DNA of 64,000 nt from the NCBI GenBank assembly GCA_965207945.1, contig OZ242303.1, forward strand, positions 1,240,001 through 1,304,000, given 5' to 3'. The position numbers were made by a program, and so were the translations under genes. A model generated the notes under the pieces. That model did no database searches. It was not told the DNA's origin and saw only the letters and a program-made list of their open reading frames with translations. The stretch is from JAAOII01 sp965207945 (GTDB lineage Bacteria; Pseudomonadota; Gammaproteobacteria; CBDBNL01; JAAOII01). Positions 45,756-55,473 of this stretch are shown here, piece after piece; position 1 is the first letter of the stretch, and every line of letters begins with the position of its first letter.

Positions 45756-46859
45756 GTGTTAATCAGCATAATAATCCCCACCTATAAGGAGGCGCCAAAC
45801 CTAACTCCTCTATGCACCAGCATAGCCGAAGAGTTCAACTCCATCAAGTATGAAATTCTCATAATGGATGATGACTCACAGGACGGCTCGGATAAGGTGG
45901 TTGCCGAATTGCAAAAGCAGGAAATCCCAGTTAGCATAATCAACCGCAAGGGGCACAAACGCGGACTTTCTGCAGCAGTGATTGACGGCTTGCGCATTGC
46001 CAAAGGGGACTATTGCGCTGTTATGGATGCAGACCTCTCTCATCCAGTGTCTTCTATCAAACCAATGTTAGACAAATTGCAACAAGGCGAAGTGGATTTT
46101 TGCTTGGGCTCGCGCTATGTTGATGGCGCTTCTATTGATATCCAATGGACTCTCAAACGGAGAGTTATCTCTATGGTTGCCACTTTGCTGGCTGTCCCGC
46201 TGAGTAAAATTAAAGACCCTATGAGTGGCTTCTTCCTGCTTGCCAGCAAGAATGTGCCGCCAATAAACAAGCTATCGCCATTGGGATATAAGATTGCTTT
46301 GGAACTTATAGTCAAGGGCGGCTTTGACAAGATATACGAACATCCCATTCATTTTAGCGAGCGCCTGCATGGCAACAGCAAGATGAATGTGCGGCAACAA
46401 TTCTATTATCTCAGGCATCTGCGGCGTCTGTACCAATATAAGTATCCAACAATGTCGGAGTTTTTACAATTTGGCATGGTGGGGGGCAGTGGCTTTGTGG
46501 TGGATGTGACATTCTATTATATGTTTCAATCATTGTTTGGCATGAGTCATCTCGCGGCGCGGGCTGCATCCTTTTGGCTGGGGGCATCATGGAACTGGTA
46601 CTGGAATCGGACGGTTACATTTTCTGAATACTTCAAAGCCCACCCAGTAAAACAGTGGCTCAGTTTTGTGTTTGTAAGTATCTTTGGCTTTGTTATCAAC
46701 TGGGGGCTTTATTCATTGCTAACTATCAATGTTGCTTTCTTTGATGAATATAGAATACTTGCGCTGTTGCTCGGCGTGTTGGGCGGCATGGGTTTTAACT
46801 TTATGTTTTCACGCATCTTTATATTCCGCCATATTGAAGAGGATGAGGGGGAGAAATAA
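45756..46859 (+). CDS. Polyprenol-phosphate glycosyltransferase with GtrA-like membrane domain
   Basis: The N-terminal two thirds is a family 2 glycosyltransferase of the dolichol-phosphate-mannose-synthase type: ISIIIPTYKEAPNL, MDDDSQDGS, RKGHKRGLSAAVIDG, VMDADLSHP (metal-binding DXD, about 89-97) and DPMSGFFLL. From about residue 240 follows a GtrA-like domain of four hydrophobic segments (FLQFGMVGGSGFVVDVTFYY, AASFWLGASWNWYWNR, WLSFVFVSIFGFVINWGLYS, LLGVLGGMGFNFMFSRIFIF). It probably loads a sugar onto a lipid carrier at the inner membrane. Initiation is at GTG 45,756. Its TAA overlaps the valS ATG by one base, so the two are likely translationally coupled; the strong GAGGGGGAG before valS lies inside this gene. 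Confidence 0.92.
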   Translation: MLISIIIPTYKEAPNLTPLCTSIAEEFNSIKYEILIMDDDSQDGSDKVVAELQKQEIPVSIINRKGHKRGLSAAVIDGLRIAKGDYCAVMDADLSHPVSSIKPMLDKLQQGEVDFCLGSRYVDGASIDIQWTLKRRVISMVATLLAVPLSKIKDPMSGFFLLASKNVPPINKLSPLGYKIALELIVKGGFDKIYEHPIHFSERLHGNSKMNVRQQFYYLRHLRRLYQYKYPTMSEFLQFGMVGGSGFVVDVTFYYMFQSLFGMSHLAARAASFWLGASWNWYWNRTVTFSEYFKAHPVKQWLSFVFVSIFGFVINWGLYSLLTINVAFFDEYRILALLLGVLGGMGFNFMFSRIFIFRHIEEDEGEK

Positions 46860-49800
46860 TGGATAAAAACTTCAACTCAAAAGAAATAGAAGCGCGCTGG
46901 TCTAAATACTGGGAGGATGAGGACTTGTTTGCCCCCTCTGGAACTGGCGAGCCCTACTCCATAGTCATCCCTCCTCCCAATGTTACTGGCACTCTACACA
47001 TGGGGCACGCCTTCCTCAACACCATCATTGACACCCTCATCCGCTACCAACGGATGAATGGCAAAAACGTGTTGTGGCAGATGGGCACCGACCACGCCGG
47101 CATAGCCACTCAGATGGTAGTGGAAAGACGACTCGCAGCGCAAGGCAAAGACAAACGGGATATGGGAAGGGAAAAATTCTTAGCGGAAGTGTGGAAGTGG
47201 AAAGATATGTCATCGGGCACCATAGAAAAACAACTACGCCGACTTGGCGCCTCAGTGGATTGGAAAACCAGCAGGTTCACTATGGACGATGCCTACATCA
47301 ACTCGGTTATTGAAGCATTTGTGCGCCTACACGAGAAGGGCTTGGTGTATCGCAGCAAACGTCTGGTTAACTGGGACCCAGTCCTACAAACCGCAGTATC
47401 CGATTTAGAAGTGCGCGCCGTAGAAGAACCCTCTACCCTATATTACATCCGTTATCCGTTCGTAGACGACCCTACTAACAAATCCTGCATGGTCATATCA
47501 ACCACCCGACCAGAAACAACCCTGGCGGACGGCGCAGTTGCCGTCCACCCCGATGACGAACGTTATAAATCAGCGGTAGGCAGAATGGTGCGTGTCCCCG
47601 GCACCGACAGAATCATCCCCGTAATAGCCGATGAATATGTAAAACCCGACTTCGGCTCCGGCTGTGTAAAAATAACTCCAGCACACGACTTCAACGATTA
47701 CGAAGTGGGTCAAAGGCATACCATGGAAACAATAAACCTATTCACCAAAGACGCCCACCTCAACGAAAACGCCCCGCCCGCCTACAGAGGCATGGATAGA
47801 TATGAAGCCCGCACCAAGATTGTGCAGGACTTCAAACAACAAGGACTCCTCGCAAAAGAAGAAAAGCACAGCTACAGCCCACCACGTGGCGACCGCAGTG
47901 GCGTTATATTGGAGCCGTATCTAACCGACCAATGGTTCATCAAGATGGACACCATGGCACAGCGCGCCATCAAGGCAGTGCAGGACGGCGAAACAAAGTT
48001 CGTCTCACCAATGTGGGAAAAAGTATATTACAACTGGCTCAACGAAATCCAGGACTGGTGCGTAAGCCGCCAACTATGGTGGGGACACCGCATCCCCGCT
48101 TGGTATGATGAGGACGGCAAGCCGTATGTGGGACGCAGCCAAGAAGAAGTGCGCGCCAAACACAACCTTGATAGCAGCGTGAAACTGCGCCAGGACGAAG
48201 ATGTGCTTGATACCTGGTTCTCCTCAGCACTATGGACTTTTGCCACCATGGGCTGGCCCCATGAAAGTGGCGGGAATGAAAGCGGCGGAAAAGAAAACAA
48301 CAGACAACAAACCTTCAACCCCACTGATTTATTAGTAACTGGTTTTGATATTATCTTCTTCTGGGTAGCAAGAATGATTATGGCAACCCTATGCCTAAAA
48401 GACGAAGTCCCCTTCCGCAATGTCTACATCCACGGACTAGTGCGCGACGGCGAAGGACAAAAGATGTCTAAATCCAAAGGGAACATCTTAGACCCTCTGG
48501 ATATTATTGACGGAGTTGAACTGGAAGAACTACTGCGCAAACGCACCACAGACATGATGCAGCCAGACAAAGAAAAATCCATAGCCGCCGCCACCAAGAA
48601 ACACTTCCCCGATGGCATCGCCGAACACGGCACCGACGCCCTAAGATTTACCTTCTGCGCTATGGCATCAACTGGACGCGACCTCAACTTTGACACATCC
48701 CGCTGCATCGGCTACCGCAACTTCTGCAATAAACTATGGAATGCAACTCGTTATGTCCTGATGCAGTGCACAGATGCAGACAGAATGGCTGCCACAGACA
48801 AACCAACAGGCACCTCCAATATCATTGACCAATACATGCAATGGCATTTTGAAATAGTCACCACTGAAATTAGAAATTCACTGGACAACTACCGTATTGA
48901 CCTAGCAGCCCAAGCCCTCTATGAGTTTGTATGGCACGAATTCTGCAACTGGTACATCGAATTCACCAAACCAATCTTAGCAGGCGATGACGAACAAGCA
49001 AAAGCATCTACCAAGCAAGGACTACTAAGCATGTTAGACAACATTCTGCACTTAGCCCATCCCTTTATTCCCTTCATCACCGAAGAGACATGGCAACACC
49101 TGCATGCAGGGAATAAAAGTAAAAGTGTAAAGAGCATTATGGTGAGCCAATTCCCACAACATGCTCCCAAAAGTACTGAAGAAATAGATAAAGGAAATAA
49201 AAAATTTGCCGCAGTCGCCTGGATGAAAGAGTTCCTTCAAGGAGTTCGTGTTCTACGCAGTGAATTAAACATCTCCCCCAGCATCTCACTGGAGTTAATA
49301 TTAGTTAGCGATGATAAAAATGAAGCACGATGGTTGGAAGAATATGCAGACATAATAAAGCCAATAATCAAATGCAATAAGTTAAGCTCACTAACAACTA
49401 CTTCTACTAAAAAACCAGCAGCAATAGCCCGCTTAGCAGGAAAAGGCGAGGTCTTGATGCCAATAACGGCAAACAATCGACCGGGCATCAACAGAGAAGA
49501 AGAAGAAAAAAGATTACGGAAAAAGCTTACTATTGCTGAAGAGAATATCGTCAAACTCAACAACAAACTCAACAACAAAGGATTCACCAATAAAGCTCCT
49601 GACAACATAGTTAAAGGAGTTGAAAGAAAACTAGAAGAACAGGAAGACGCCTGGAATAAAATTAGCACGCAACGTATAGATTTTATAAAAGCTATGAACT
49701 CTCTTGATAAAGACAAGGATACTGTCCACGATAATGTTGCAGATATGCTCAAGAAAGCTTCACAGATTCCAATAAATTATGCAGATATGCTCAATAATAT

Positions 49801-52051
49801 TTCGCAGACTCAAAAGAATTATGCAGATATGCTCAAGAATATTTCGCAACCTCCAATGAATTATGCAGATATGCTCAATAATATTTTGCAGACCCAAAAG
49901 AATCATGCAGATATGCTCAAGAATATTTTGCAACCTCCAATGAATTATGCAGATATGCTCAATAATATTTTGCAGACCCAAAAGAATCATGCAGATATGC
50001 TCAAGAATATTTCACAACCTCCAATGAATTATGCAAATATATTCAAGAATATTTTGCAGACTCAAAAGAATCATTCAGATATGCTCAAGAATATTTCGCA
50101 AACTCCAATGAATTATGCAGATATGCTCGATAATATTTCGCAGACTCGAAAGAATGCAGCAAATATACACAAGAACGTTTTACAGGCTCAAAAGAATGCT
50201 GCAGATCATGCCAAGAAAAATACTAAGATTCACAGCGATGATGCAGAGTTTTATTATAATCAAGGTCTTGCTAAATATACATCAAAAGAGTACAGAGGGG
50301 CTATTGACGATTTCACTAAAGCCATTAAAATTAAATCTAATCATGTAAACGCTTACTATAATCGAGCCACTACAAAAAGTAAATTAAAAGATTATAAAGG
50401 TGCTATCGAGGATTTAACTAAAGCCATTAGGATTAAACCTAATAATGCACATGCTTACAATAATCGCGGCTACGATAAGTATGAATTAAAAGATTATAAA
50501 GGAGCTATTGATGATTTCACTAAAGCCATTAAGATTGAACCTAATAATGCTACTGCTTACTATAATCGTGGAAATACTAAAAATCAATTAAAAGATTATC
50601 AAGGAGCTATCGATGATTATACTAAAGCTATTAAGATTGAACCTAATAATGCAAACTATTACTATAATCGTGCTAACACCAAAAGTCAATTTAAAGATTA
50701 TAAAGGTGCCATTAAAGATTTTACTAAAGCTATTAAGATTAACCCTAAGAATGCGGATACTTACAATGATCGCGGTGGTGTTAAGAATGAATTAAAGGAT
50801 TATAAAGGAGCTATAAAAGATTTTACTCAAGCTATTAAGATTAACCCTAATTATGCATATCCTTATTATAATCTGGGCATCATTAAAACTAAATTAAAAG
50901 ATTATAACAGCGCTATTGATTACTTAACTAAAGCTATAAAGATTAACCCTAAGCATTCACATCCCTATTATAATCTGGGCATCATTAAAACTAAATTAAA
51001 AGATTATAAAGGAGCTATTGATTACTTTACTCAAGCTATTAATTTTGATATCAAAAATGTAAATGCATATTATAATCGTGGTAATGCCAAATTAAAATTA
51101 AAAGATTATAAAAGTGCTATTAATGATTATACTGAAGTCATTAAGATTGATCCCAAAAACGTAAATGCTTACAATAATCTTGGTATGACTAGATATCAAT
51201 TAAAAGATTACAAAGGTGCTATTAATGATTTAAGTCAAGCAATTAAGATTAAACCCAAACTTGTAGAATCTTACAATAACCGCGGAAACATTAAAAATCA
51301 GTTACACGACTATAAAGGAGCTATTGATGATTTCACTAGTATTATTGAGATTGAACCGAATGATGTAGATGCTTACTATAATCGCGGTAATGCCAAATTA
51401 AAATTAAAAAATTATAAAAATGCTATCATTGATTATAGTAATGCCATTAAGAATAATCCTAACTATGCGTATGCTTATATTAATAGAGGCTCAGCCAAAT
51501 CTGAATTAGAGGATTATAAGGGCGCAATTAATGATTATACTAATGCTATTAAGATCAAACCAAAACTTGCAGCAGGTTATAATAATCGTGGAAATACTAA
51601 AGGTAAACTAAAGGATTATAGAGGTGCTATTGATGATTTCACTAATGCCATTAATATTGAACCAAATAATGCAGATACTCACAGCAACAGAGGAAAGATT
51701 AAAACTCAATTAAAGGATTACAAGGGTGCTATTGATGATTATACCAACGCTATTAATTTTAATCCAAATAATGCAGATTTTTATAATAATCGTGGAGCCG
51801 CTAAATTTGAACTAAAAGAATATCAAGGGGCACTTGATGATTATAATAAAGCTATTGAGCTTGCTTCTAACAATGCAGTTGCTTATTATAATCGAGGTGA
51901 AGTTAAAGACAAATTAAAAGATTATAAAGGTGCCATTAAAGATTGTCAACAAGTGATAGAGCTAACTGAGGGTAGGGATTTAATAGACGAAGAAATTAAA
52001 GTCCGCAAGTTAGCCCAAGAACTCCTACAAGAATTACAAAGTAAGAAGTAA
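46859..52051 (+). CDS. valS: Valyl-tRNA synthetase fused to 14-residue repeats and 17 TPRs
   Basis: Residues 1 to about 955 are a complete class I valyl-tRNA synthetase. They include HMGH (47-50, in PPPNVTGTLHMGHA), an editing domain (STTRPETTLADGAVAVHP), KMSKS (535-539), an anticodon-binding region and the C-terminal coiled-coil arm (NKGFTNKAPDNIVKGVERKLEEQ). ValS proteins normally end here. This frame continues without a stop. Residues about 961-1,114 are eleven 14-residue repeats of the type ADMLNNISQTQKNY, and residues about 1,125-1,700 are 17 tetratricopeptide repeats (AYYNRGNTK...LKDYKGAIDDYTKAIKIEPN). A short helical tail ends LLQELQSKK. GC falls from about half in the catalytic part to about a third in the repeats. 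The enzyme should charge tRNA-Val. The TPR arm probably binds a protein partner; that is inference. A small insertion (ESGGNESGGKENN) sits before the KMSKS region. Confidence 0.95.
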   Translation: MDKNFNSKEIEARWSKYWEDEDLFAPSGTGEPYSIVIPPPNVTGTLHMGHAFLNTIIDTLIRYQRMNGKNVLWQMGTDHAGIATQMVVERRLAAQGKDKRDMGREKFLAEVWKWKDMSSGTIEKQLRRLGASVDWKTSRFTMDDAYINSVIEAFVRLHEKGLVYRSKRLVNWDPVLQTAVSDLEVRAVEEPSTLYYIRYPFVDDPTNKSCMVISTTRPETTLADGAVAVHPDDERYKSAVGRMVRVPGTDRIIPVIADEYVKPDFGSGCVKITPAHDFNDYEVGQRHTMETINLFTKDAHLNENAPPAYRGMDRYEARTKIVQDFKQQGLLAKEEKHSYSPPRGDRSGVILEPYLTDQWFIKMDTMAQRAIKAVQDGETKFVSPMWEKVYYNWLNEIQDWCVSRQLWWGHRIPAWYDEDGKPYVGRSQEEVRAKHNLDSSVKLRQDEDVLDTWFSSALWTFATMGWPHESGGNESGGKENNRQQTFNPTDLLVTGFDIIFFWVARMIMATLCLKDEVPFRNVYIHGLVRDGEGQKMSKSKGNILDPLDIIDGVELEELLRKRTTDMMQPDKEKSIAAATKKHFPDGIAEHGTDALRFTFCAMASTGRDLNFDTSRCIGYRNFCNKLWNATRYVLMQCTDADRMAATDKPTGTSNIIDQYMQWHFEIVTTEIRNSLDNYRIDLAAQALYEFVWHEFCNWYIEFTKPILAGDDEQAKASTKQGLLSMLDNILHLAHPFIPFITEETWQHLHAGNKSKSVKSIMVSQFPQHAPKSTEEIDKGNKKFAAVAWMKEFLQGVRVLRSELNISPSISLELILVSDDKNEARWLEEYADIIKPIIKCNKLSSLTTTSTKKPAAIARLAGKGEVLMPITANNRPGINREEEEKRLRKKLTIAEENIVKLNNKLNNKGFTNKAPDNIVKGVERKLEEQEDAWNKISTQRIDFIKAMNSLDKDKDTVHDNVADMLKKASQIPINYADMLNNISQTQKNYADMLKNISQPPMNYADMLNNILQTQKNHADMLKNILQPPMNYADMLNNILQTQKNHADMLKNISQPPMNYANIFKNILQTQKNHSDMLKNISQTPMNYADMLDNISQTRKNAANIHKNVLQAQKNAADHAKKNTKIHSDDAEFYYNQGLAKYTSKEYRGAIDDFTKAIKIKSNHVNAYYNRATTKSKLKDYKGAIEDLTKAIRIKPNNAHAYNNRGYDKYELKDYKGAIDDFTKAIKIEPNNATAYYNRGNTKNQLKDYQGAIDDYTKAIKIEPNNANYYYNRANTKSQFKDYKGAIKDFTKAIKINPKNADTYNDRGGVKNELKDYKGAIKDFTQAIKINPNYAYPYYNLGIIKTKLKDYNSAIDYLTKAIKINPKHSHPYYNLGIIKTKLKDYKGAIDYFTQAINFDIKNVNAYYNRGNAKLKLKDYKSAINDYTEVIKIDPKNVNAYNNLGMTRYQLKDYKGAINDLSQAIKIKPKLVESYNNRGNIKNQLHDYKGAIDDFTSIIEIEPNDVDAYYNRGNAKLKLKNYKNAIIDYSNAIKNNPNYAYAYINRGSAKSELEDYKGAINDYTNAIKIKPKLAAGYNNRGNTKGKLKDYRGAIDDFTNAINIEPNNADTHSNRGKIKTQLKDYKGAIDDYTNAINFNPNNADFYNNRGAAKFELKEYQGALDDYNKAIELASNNAVAYYNRGEVKDKLKDYKGAIKDCQQVIELTEGRDLIDEEIKVRKLAQELLQELQSKK
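49739..50200 (+). repeat. Eleven tandem 42-bp repeats inside valS
   Basis: Direct repeats of 42 bp (GCAGATATGCTCAAGAATAT and variants) encode 14 residues each. Two versions alternate (QTQKNY/H and QPPMNY), so the higher-order unit is 84 bp. They are contiguous, in frame and without spacers. Confidence 0.9.
50232..51970 (+). repeat. Seventeen 102-bp TPR-coding repeats inside valS
   Basis: Tandem 34-codon units share TATAATCG...AAATTAAAAGATTATAAAGG-type sequence. Neighbouring units are often much alike (for example units 7 and 8, YYNLGIIKTKLKDY), which points to recent amplification. Confidence 0.9.
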
Positions 52052-52113
52052 ACAACAATAGTTAAATACAATTCAAATATTTTGTTCGCTTAGTATGAAG
52101 GGGCGCAAATAAT

Positions 52114-54924
52114 TCACCTTATCAATCTCAGCAATTTCTTTATATCTTTTCTAGCAAAATTTATAAGTTGTAGATTAATCATATCTTTTAACTCTTCATT
52201 TTTATATCTTGCTTTCATAAATTTAACTAATTTTTTATTATCGTTATTCTCTAGAATATAGACAAGAATATCGCGGATTTTATTCGAAATTATAGATATA
52301 TTTTTCCCTTCATCCAAAAAGAAAAATTCATAGATATATAAGAGATTATCTGTGTATTCTGTTTTAGCAAATAAATCACTTTCAAATTTTTTCATAAAAT
52401 TTATATTTTCTACTACATTCAATCTAAGTAATCCCTCATAAAACATCTCTCTTATGTCACTATTATTATTAACTAAATCCCTTATTGGTGAATAAATATG
52501 TATATGAGAAAATAGGACTCTACAAGTTTCAATAAAAAAATTAACCATATTCCTTAAATAATTTTTATTATTTTTAATAATATCTGTATATAAAAAATTA
52601 GTGGAGACGCCACCATCATCATAAATTTTATGGTGTTTAAATAAAAATAGAATTAATTCCTGTATTAGAATAGGGCAACCATATATTCCTGATTTTGGTG
52701 TTTTTTCAAGTAACTTTGTAATATATAAAATTAACTGATCTATAGCCTCGCATAAAGAATCTATATTATCAAAATTATTAAATCTTGGGATATCTAAATT
52801 ACTTTTATCAAATGAGGGTATAAGTTCTCCTGCTGATACTAATTCATTATTAAATAAATAATGTAATTCTTTATAAAAGTCATTAAGATATATTATGTTA
52901 TTTTCATTAATAAACGCAATATCAATACCATCAATTATAAAAGTAATAATATTTTCTATTTCTAAAGATTTTAATTTATTCTTTTTAATAGTTTCTTTAT
53001 TATTCTTACCATATAAATAATTAACAGTCCTATTATCACAATGAAATTTATAATATGTTGTATATAAGGTTCCCAATTTATTTCTAATAAAATCATCATT
53101 TAAATTATTAATAAACGATTCTAATCCATAAATCCAAATATAACTATAATTATCAAATTTAGATCTAAAATTTTGAGACAATAAATATTCGACAGACCAT
53201 AATTGGTAAAATTTATCATAAGATAATTTAAGTAAATAGTCTAAACCAAACTTATTATTAGAAGCCATAAATTGAAAGAAATAATCTAATTTATCTGGAT
53301 TAATATTATCGATTACTTCAAATGAATTAAGGTCAAAAACACTTCTAATCTTAGTTAGTTGACTACTATTTAATTCCCTTATATTATGCACTTCTAAAAT
53401 AGTTTCAAATATTTTCACAGCGCTAGTGTTAAAAGTTCCTCTTTGTAATTCTTTATTAAATTCTTCAATTAAATATATAATCATATCATCAAAAAATTCT
53501 GGATTATTATTAAGATATATATTTAAATTCACGTAATCTAAATTATTAATTAAATCAATTAATTCTTGTGATACTAACGAAGCGCTATCAATATTCCTTA
53601 TTATTTTCTCTACTATAAAAATATCCGATTGCTCAATAATCCTTCCTACTCTATGAAAAAATATCTGTTGCTCATCTCCGATATAGTATTTTAATTGTTT
53701 AATCTTATACGGATAATTACCTATCCTACTATATAAATCTAACCACTCCTCTCTAATTATTAACAATATTGTTATTAAACTCTGATTATTCTCTACAAAT
53801 CGATTACTTGTTTTACTTTCTACAAATTTAAGTTCCACCATCAAATTATTTAAAATTTTTATAATCCTTCTTGGGTTAGCGGCATATTCTTTTGCAATGA
53901 TATCTACTGTATGTGGATTTAAACCTAAACTATAAATCATATTTAATTTATTAATATATGTAAATAAGTCAATATCTTTAAAATACTTAATATTAATAGC
54001 TACATTAAAAAACCTATCCAAAAACTCTTTTGATTCTTTTATACTAGAATTAATATTCTCTTCATTAATATTATTCCTGATAATTAAGTTCTTCATAAGT
54101 AATTCATCATCAATAGGAACTAGAAGTATTACACCATTTTGATTAGATAGAAAATTTTTAACGTTAGTTAAAAGTTCATAAGATTTTTCACTATCACATC
54201 TATCTATGTTATCAATAACAATAACAATTTTATCAAACTTACCTGAAATTAACAAATCTGAAGAGTTACCATTTAATAATTTATTCAGTAATTCTTTAAT
54301 AGAATGTTCAAATTGCTCAGGAGCAAAAAATTTATTATGTTTAATAGTTTTTTTATATATATTAGAAGAATTATCTATAACTTTGTATACAATTAAAATA
54401 ACTATTGGTATTAACGTAAAAATAGTGACGTCTCCAAGAGTAATATTTAATTCTATACCTATTAGTTTTAGTAAATAATATATGCTTACTAATAACATGA
54501 CTGGTATCAATGCAAGAGTAACTATATTTTTTATAATACTCTTGATGGTGAATTCTTTATCTGTTATTTCTACTGTTTTATCTTGGTACAGATCATAATT
54601 TTCATCAAGGTCATCAGGATTTAAAAAATTTTGTAACTTTAATAAAAATATTTTTTTAAATGAATCTCCGGAATACTTCCAAGCATCATATACAATAAAT
54701 TTAAATTTTTGATTTCCTTTATCTTTTTTGTGTTCTAACTCTTCTTTGACAGTTTTTACTATTGAGGACTTTCCTGTACCCCACTTACCAAATAAACCTA
54801 TTGTGTATCCCTCCCTAGATGATAAAATCATCTCTTTAATGGTATTGGCATATCTTTTTGTTTCTAATAAATCTTTATCATTTAGATTTATTTCCTCATC
54901 AGGAATAAAATTTATCTTTTTCAT
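52114..54924 (-). CDS. KAP-family P-loop NTPase, 936 residues, membrane-anchored
   Basis: An N-terminal KAP-type P-loop ATPase: Walker A GKWGTGKS (46-53), the family motif FIVYDAWKYSGDSFKKIFLLKL, Walker B IVIVIDNIDRCDSEKS (about 233-248) and AANPRRIIKILNNLM. Between Walker A and B are two membrane segments (about 130-185: IVTLALIPVMLLVSIYYLL and VTIFTLIPIVILIVYKVI), as is usual for KAP proteins. The remaining 500 or so residues are AT-rich coding sequence with no domain I recognise. KAP ATPases include PifA, the F-plasmid phage-exclusion protein, so a role in phage defence at the inner membrane is plausible here. The gene is convergent with valS and much richer in A+T than the core genes. Confidence 0.88.
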   Translation of the reverse strand: MKKINFIPDEEINLNDKDLLETKRYANTIKEMILSSREGYTIGLFGKWGTGKSSIVKTVKEELEHKKDKGNQKFKFIVYDAWKYSGDSFKKIFLLKLQNFLNPDDLDENYDLYQDKTVEITDKEFTIKSIIKNIVTLALIPVMLLVSIYYLLKLIGIELNITLGDVTIFTLIPIVILIVYKVIDNSSNIYKKTIKHNKFFAPEQFEHSIKELLNKLLNGNSSDLLISGKFDKIVIVIDNIDRCDSEKSYELLTNVKNFLSNQNGVILLVPIDDELLMKNLIIRNNINEENINSSIKESKEFLDRFFNVAINIKYFKDIDLFTYINKLNMIYSLGLNPHTVDIIAKEYAANPRRIIKILNNLMVELKFVESKTSNRFVENNQSLITILLIIREEWLDLYSRIGNYPYKIKQLKYYIGDEQQIFFHRVGRIIEQSDIFIVEKIIRNIDSASLVSQELIDLINNLDYVNLNIYLNNNPEFFDDMIIYLIEEFNKELQRGTFNTSAVKIFETILEVHNIRELNSSQLTKIRSVFDLNSFEVIDNINPDKLDYFFQFMASNNKFGLDYLLKLSYDKFYQLWSVEYLLSQNFRSKFDNYSYIWIYGLESFINNLNDDFIRNKLGTLYTTYYKFHCDNRTVNYLYGKNNKETIKKNKLKSLEIENIITFIIDGIDIAFINENNIIYLNDFYKELHYLFNNELVSAGELIPSFDKSNLDIPRFNNFDNIDSLCEAIDQLILYITKLLEKTPKSGIYGCPILIQELILFLFKHHKIYDDGGVSTNFLYTDIIKNNKNYLRNMVNFFIETCRVLFSHIHIYSPIRDLVNNNSDIREMFYEGLLRLNVVENINFMKKFESDLFAKTEYTDNLLYIYEFFFLDEGKNISIISNKIRDILVYILENNDNKKLVKFMKARYKNEELKDMINLQLINFARKDIKKLLRLIR

Positions 54925-54952
54925 ATAATCTAATTAATTTTTTCATTAAAAT

Positions 54953-55105
54953 TCATAGAGTCAAGAACTTCAGTAGATGGACTTTACCCAACCTATGACA
55001 AGTAGATAAGATCCGAGCCGACTCAACAATCATCTTCACAACATGCTTATCATTATGATAAACAGCGTAAACTTGAGGATCCCTATCTAAGAAAAATATA
55101 TTCAT
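54953..55105 (-). pseudogene. Truncated phage-type conserved protein (50 codons)
   Basis: Reading the reverse strand from ATG at 55,105 gives MNIFFLDRDPQVYAVYHNDK, then HVVKMIVESARILSTCHR and a short tail before a stop. The start strongly resembles a conserved phage protein beginning MNIFYLDxDPxxxAxYHxDKHVVKMIxESAQLLSTAHR, which I recall as well over 100 residues long. After LSTCHR the similarity ends, so this looks like a remnant lacking its C-terminal part. Its stop lies 28 bases upstream of the KAP gene start. Confidence 0.55.
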
Positions 55106-55473
55106 TTTATACTTCACAATATAACATAATTACAAAGAGTTCTGACCAATAACCATACACAGCTCATATTTCCAGGACGAGGTATGTCCGCTCAGCATCC
55201 AGTTTGATGCTTGGAATAAAATATCAGCATACTTGTAATTAACTAGATTAAAATATAATGTATAATCATATCTATAATTGAATTAAAATATCACCAAATA
55301 TTACATGAAAATATTTATAAAATTGGTAATAAATACAAACAATCAATCCTTTGGAATCAGTTATCCTGACCACAAAAGATTATTTATACCACTCTACCCC
55401 CAATATTTATCACCCATACAATTCAATATCCTATCTCCAAATATTATCTACAAAATAACTACTTAATAAAATC
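55106..55473. other. AT-rich intergenic region, no gene seen
   Basis: No convincing coding frame is present. A small hairpin is visible (AGCATC at 55,194-55,199 and GATGCT at 55,206-55,211, loop CAGTTT). The rest is AT-rich DNA that must hold the promoter of the gene at 55,474. Confidence 0.5.

Noticed and set aside
49739..51970. Regular direct repeats resembling a CRISPR array
   Set aside because: The 42-bp and 102-bp units are contiguous, without unique spacers, and lie in frame within valS; they encode protein repeats.
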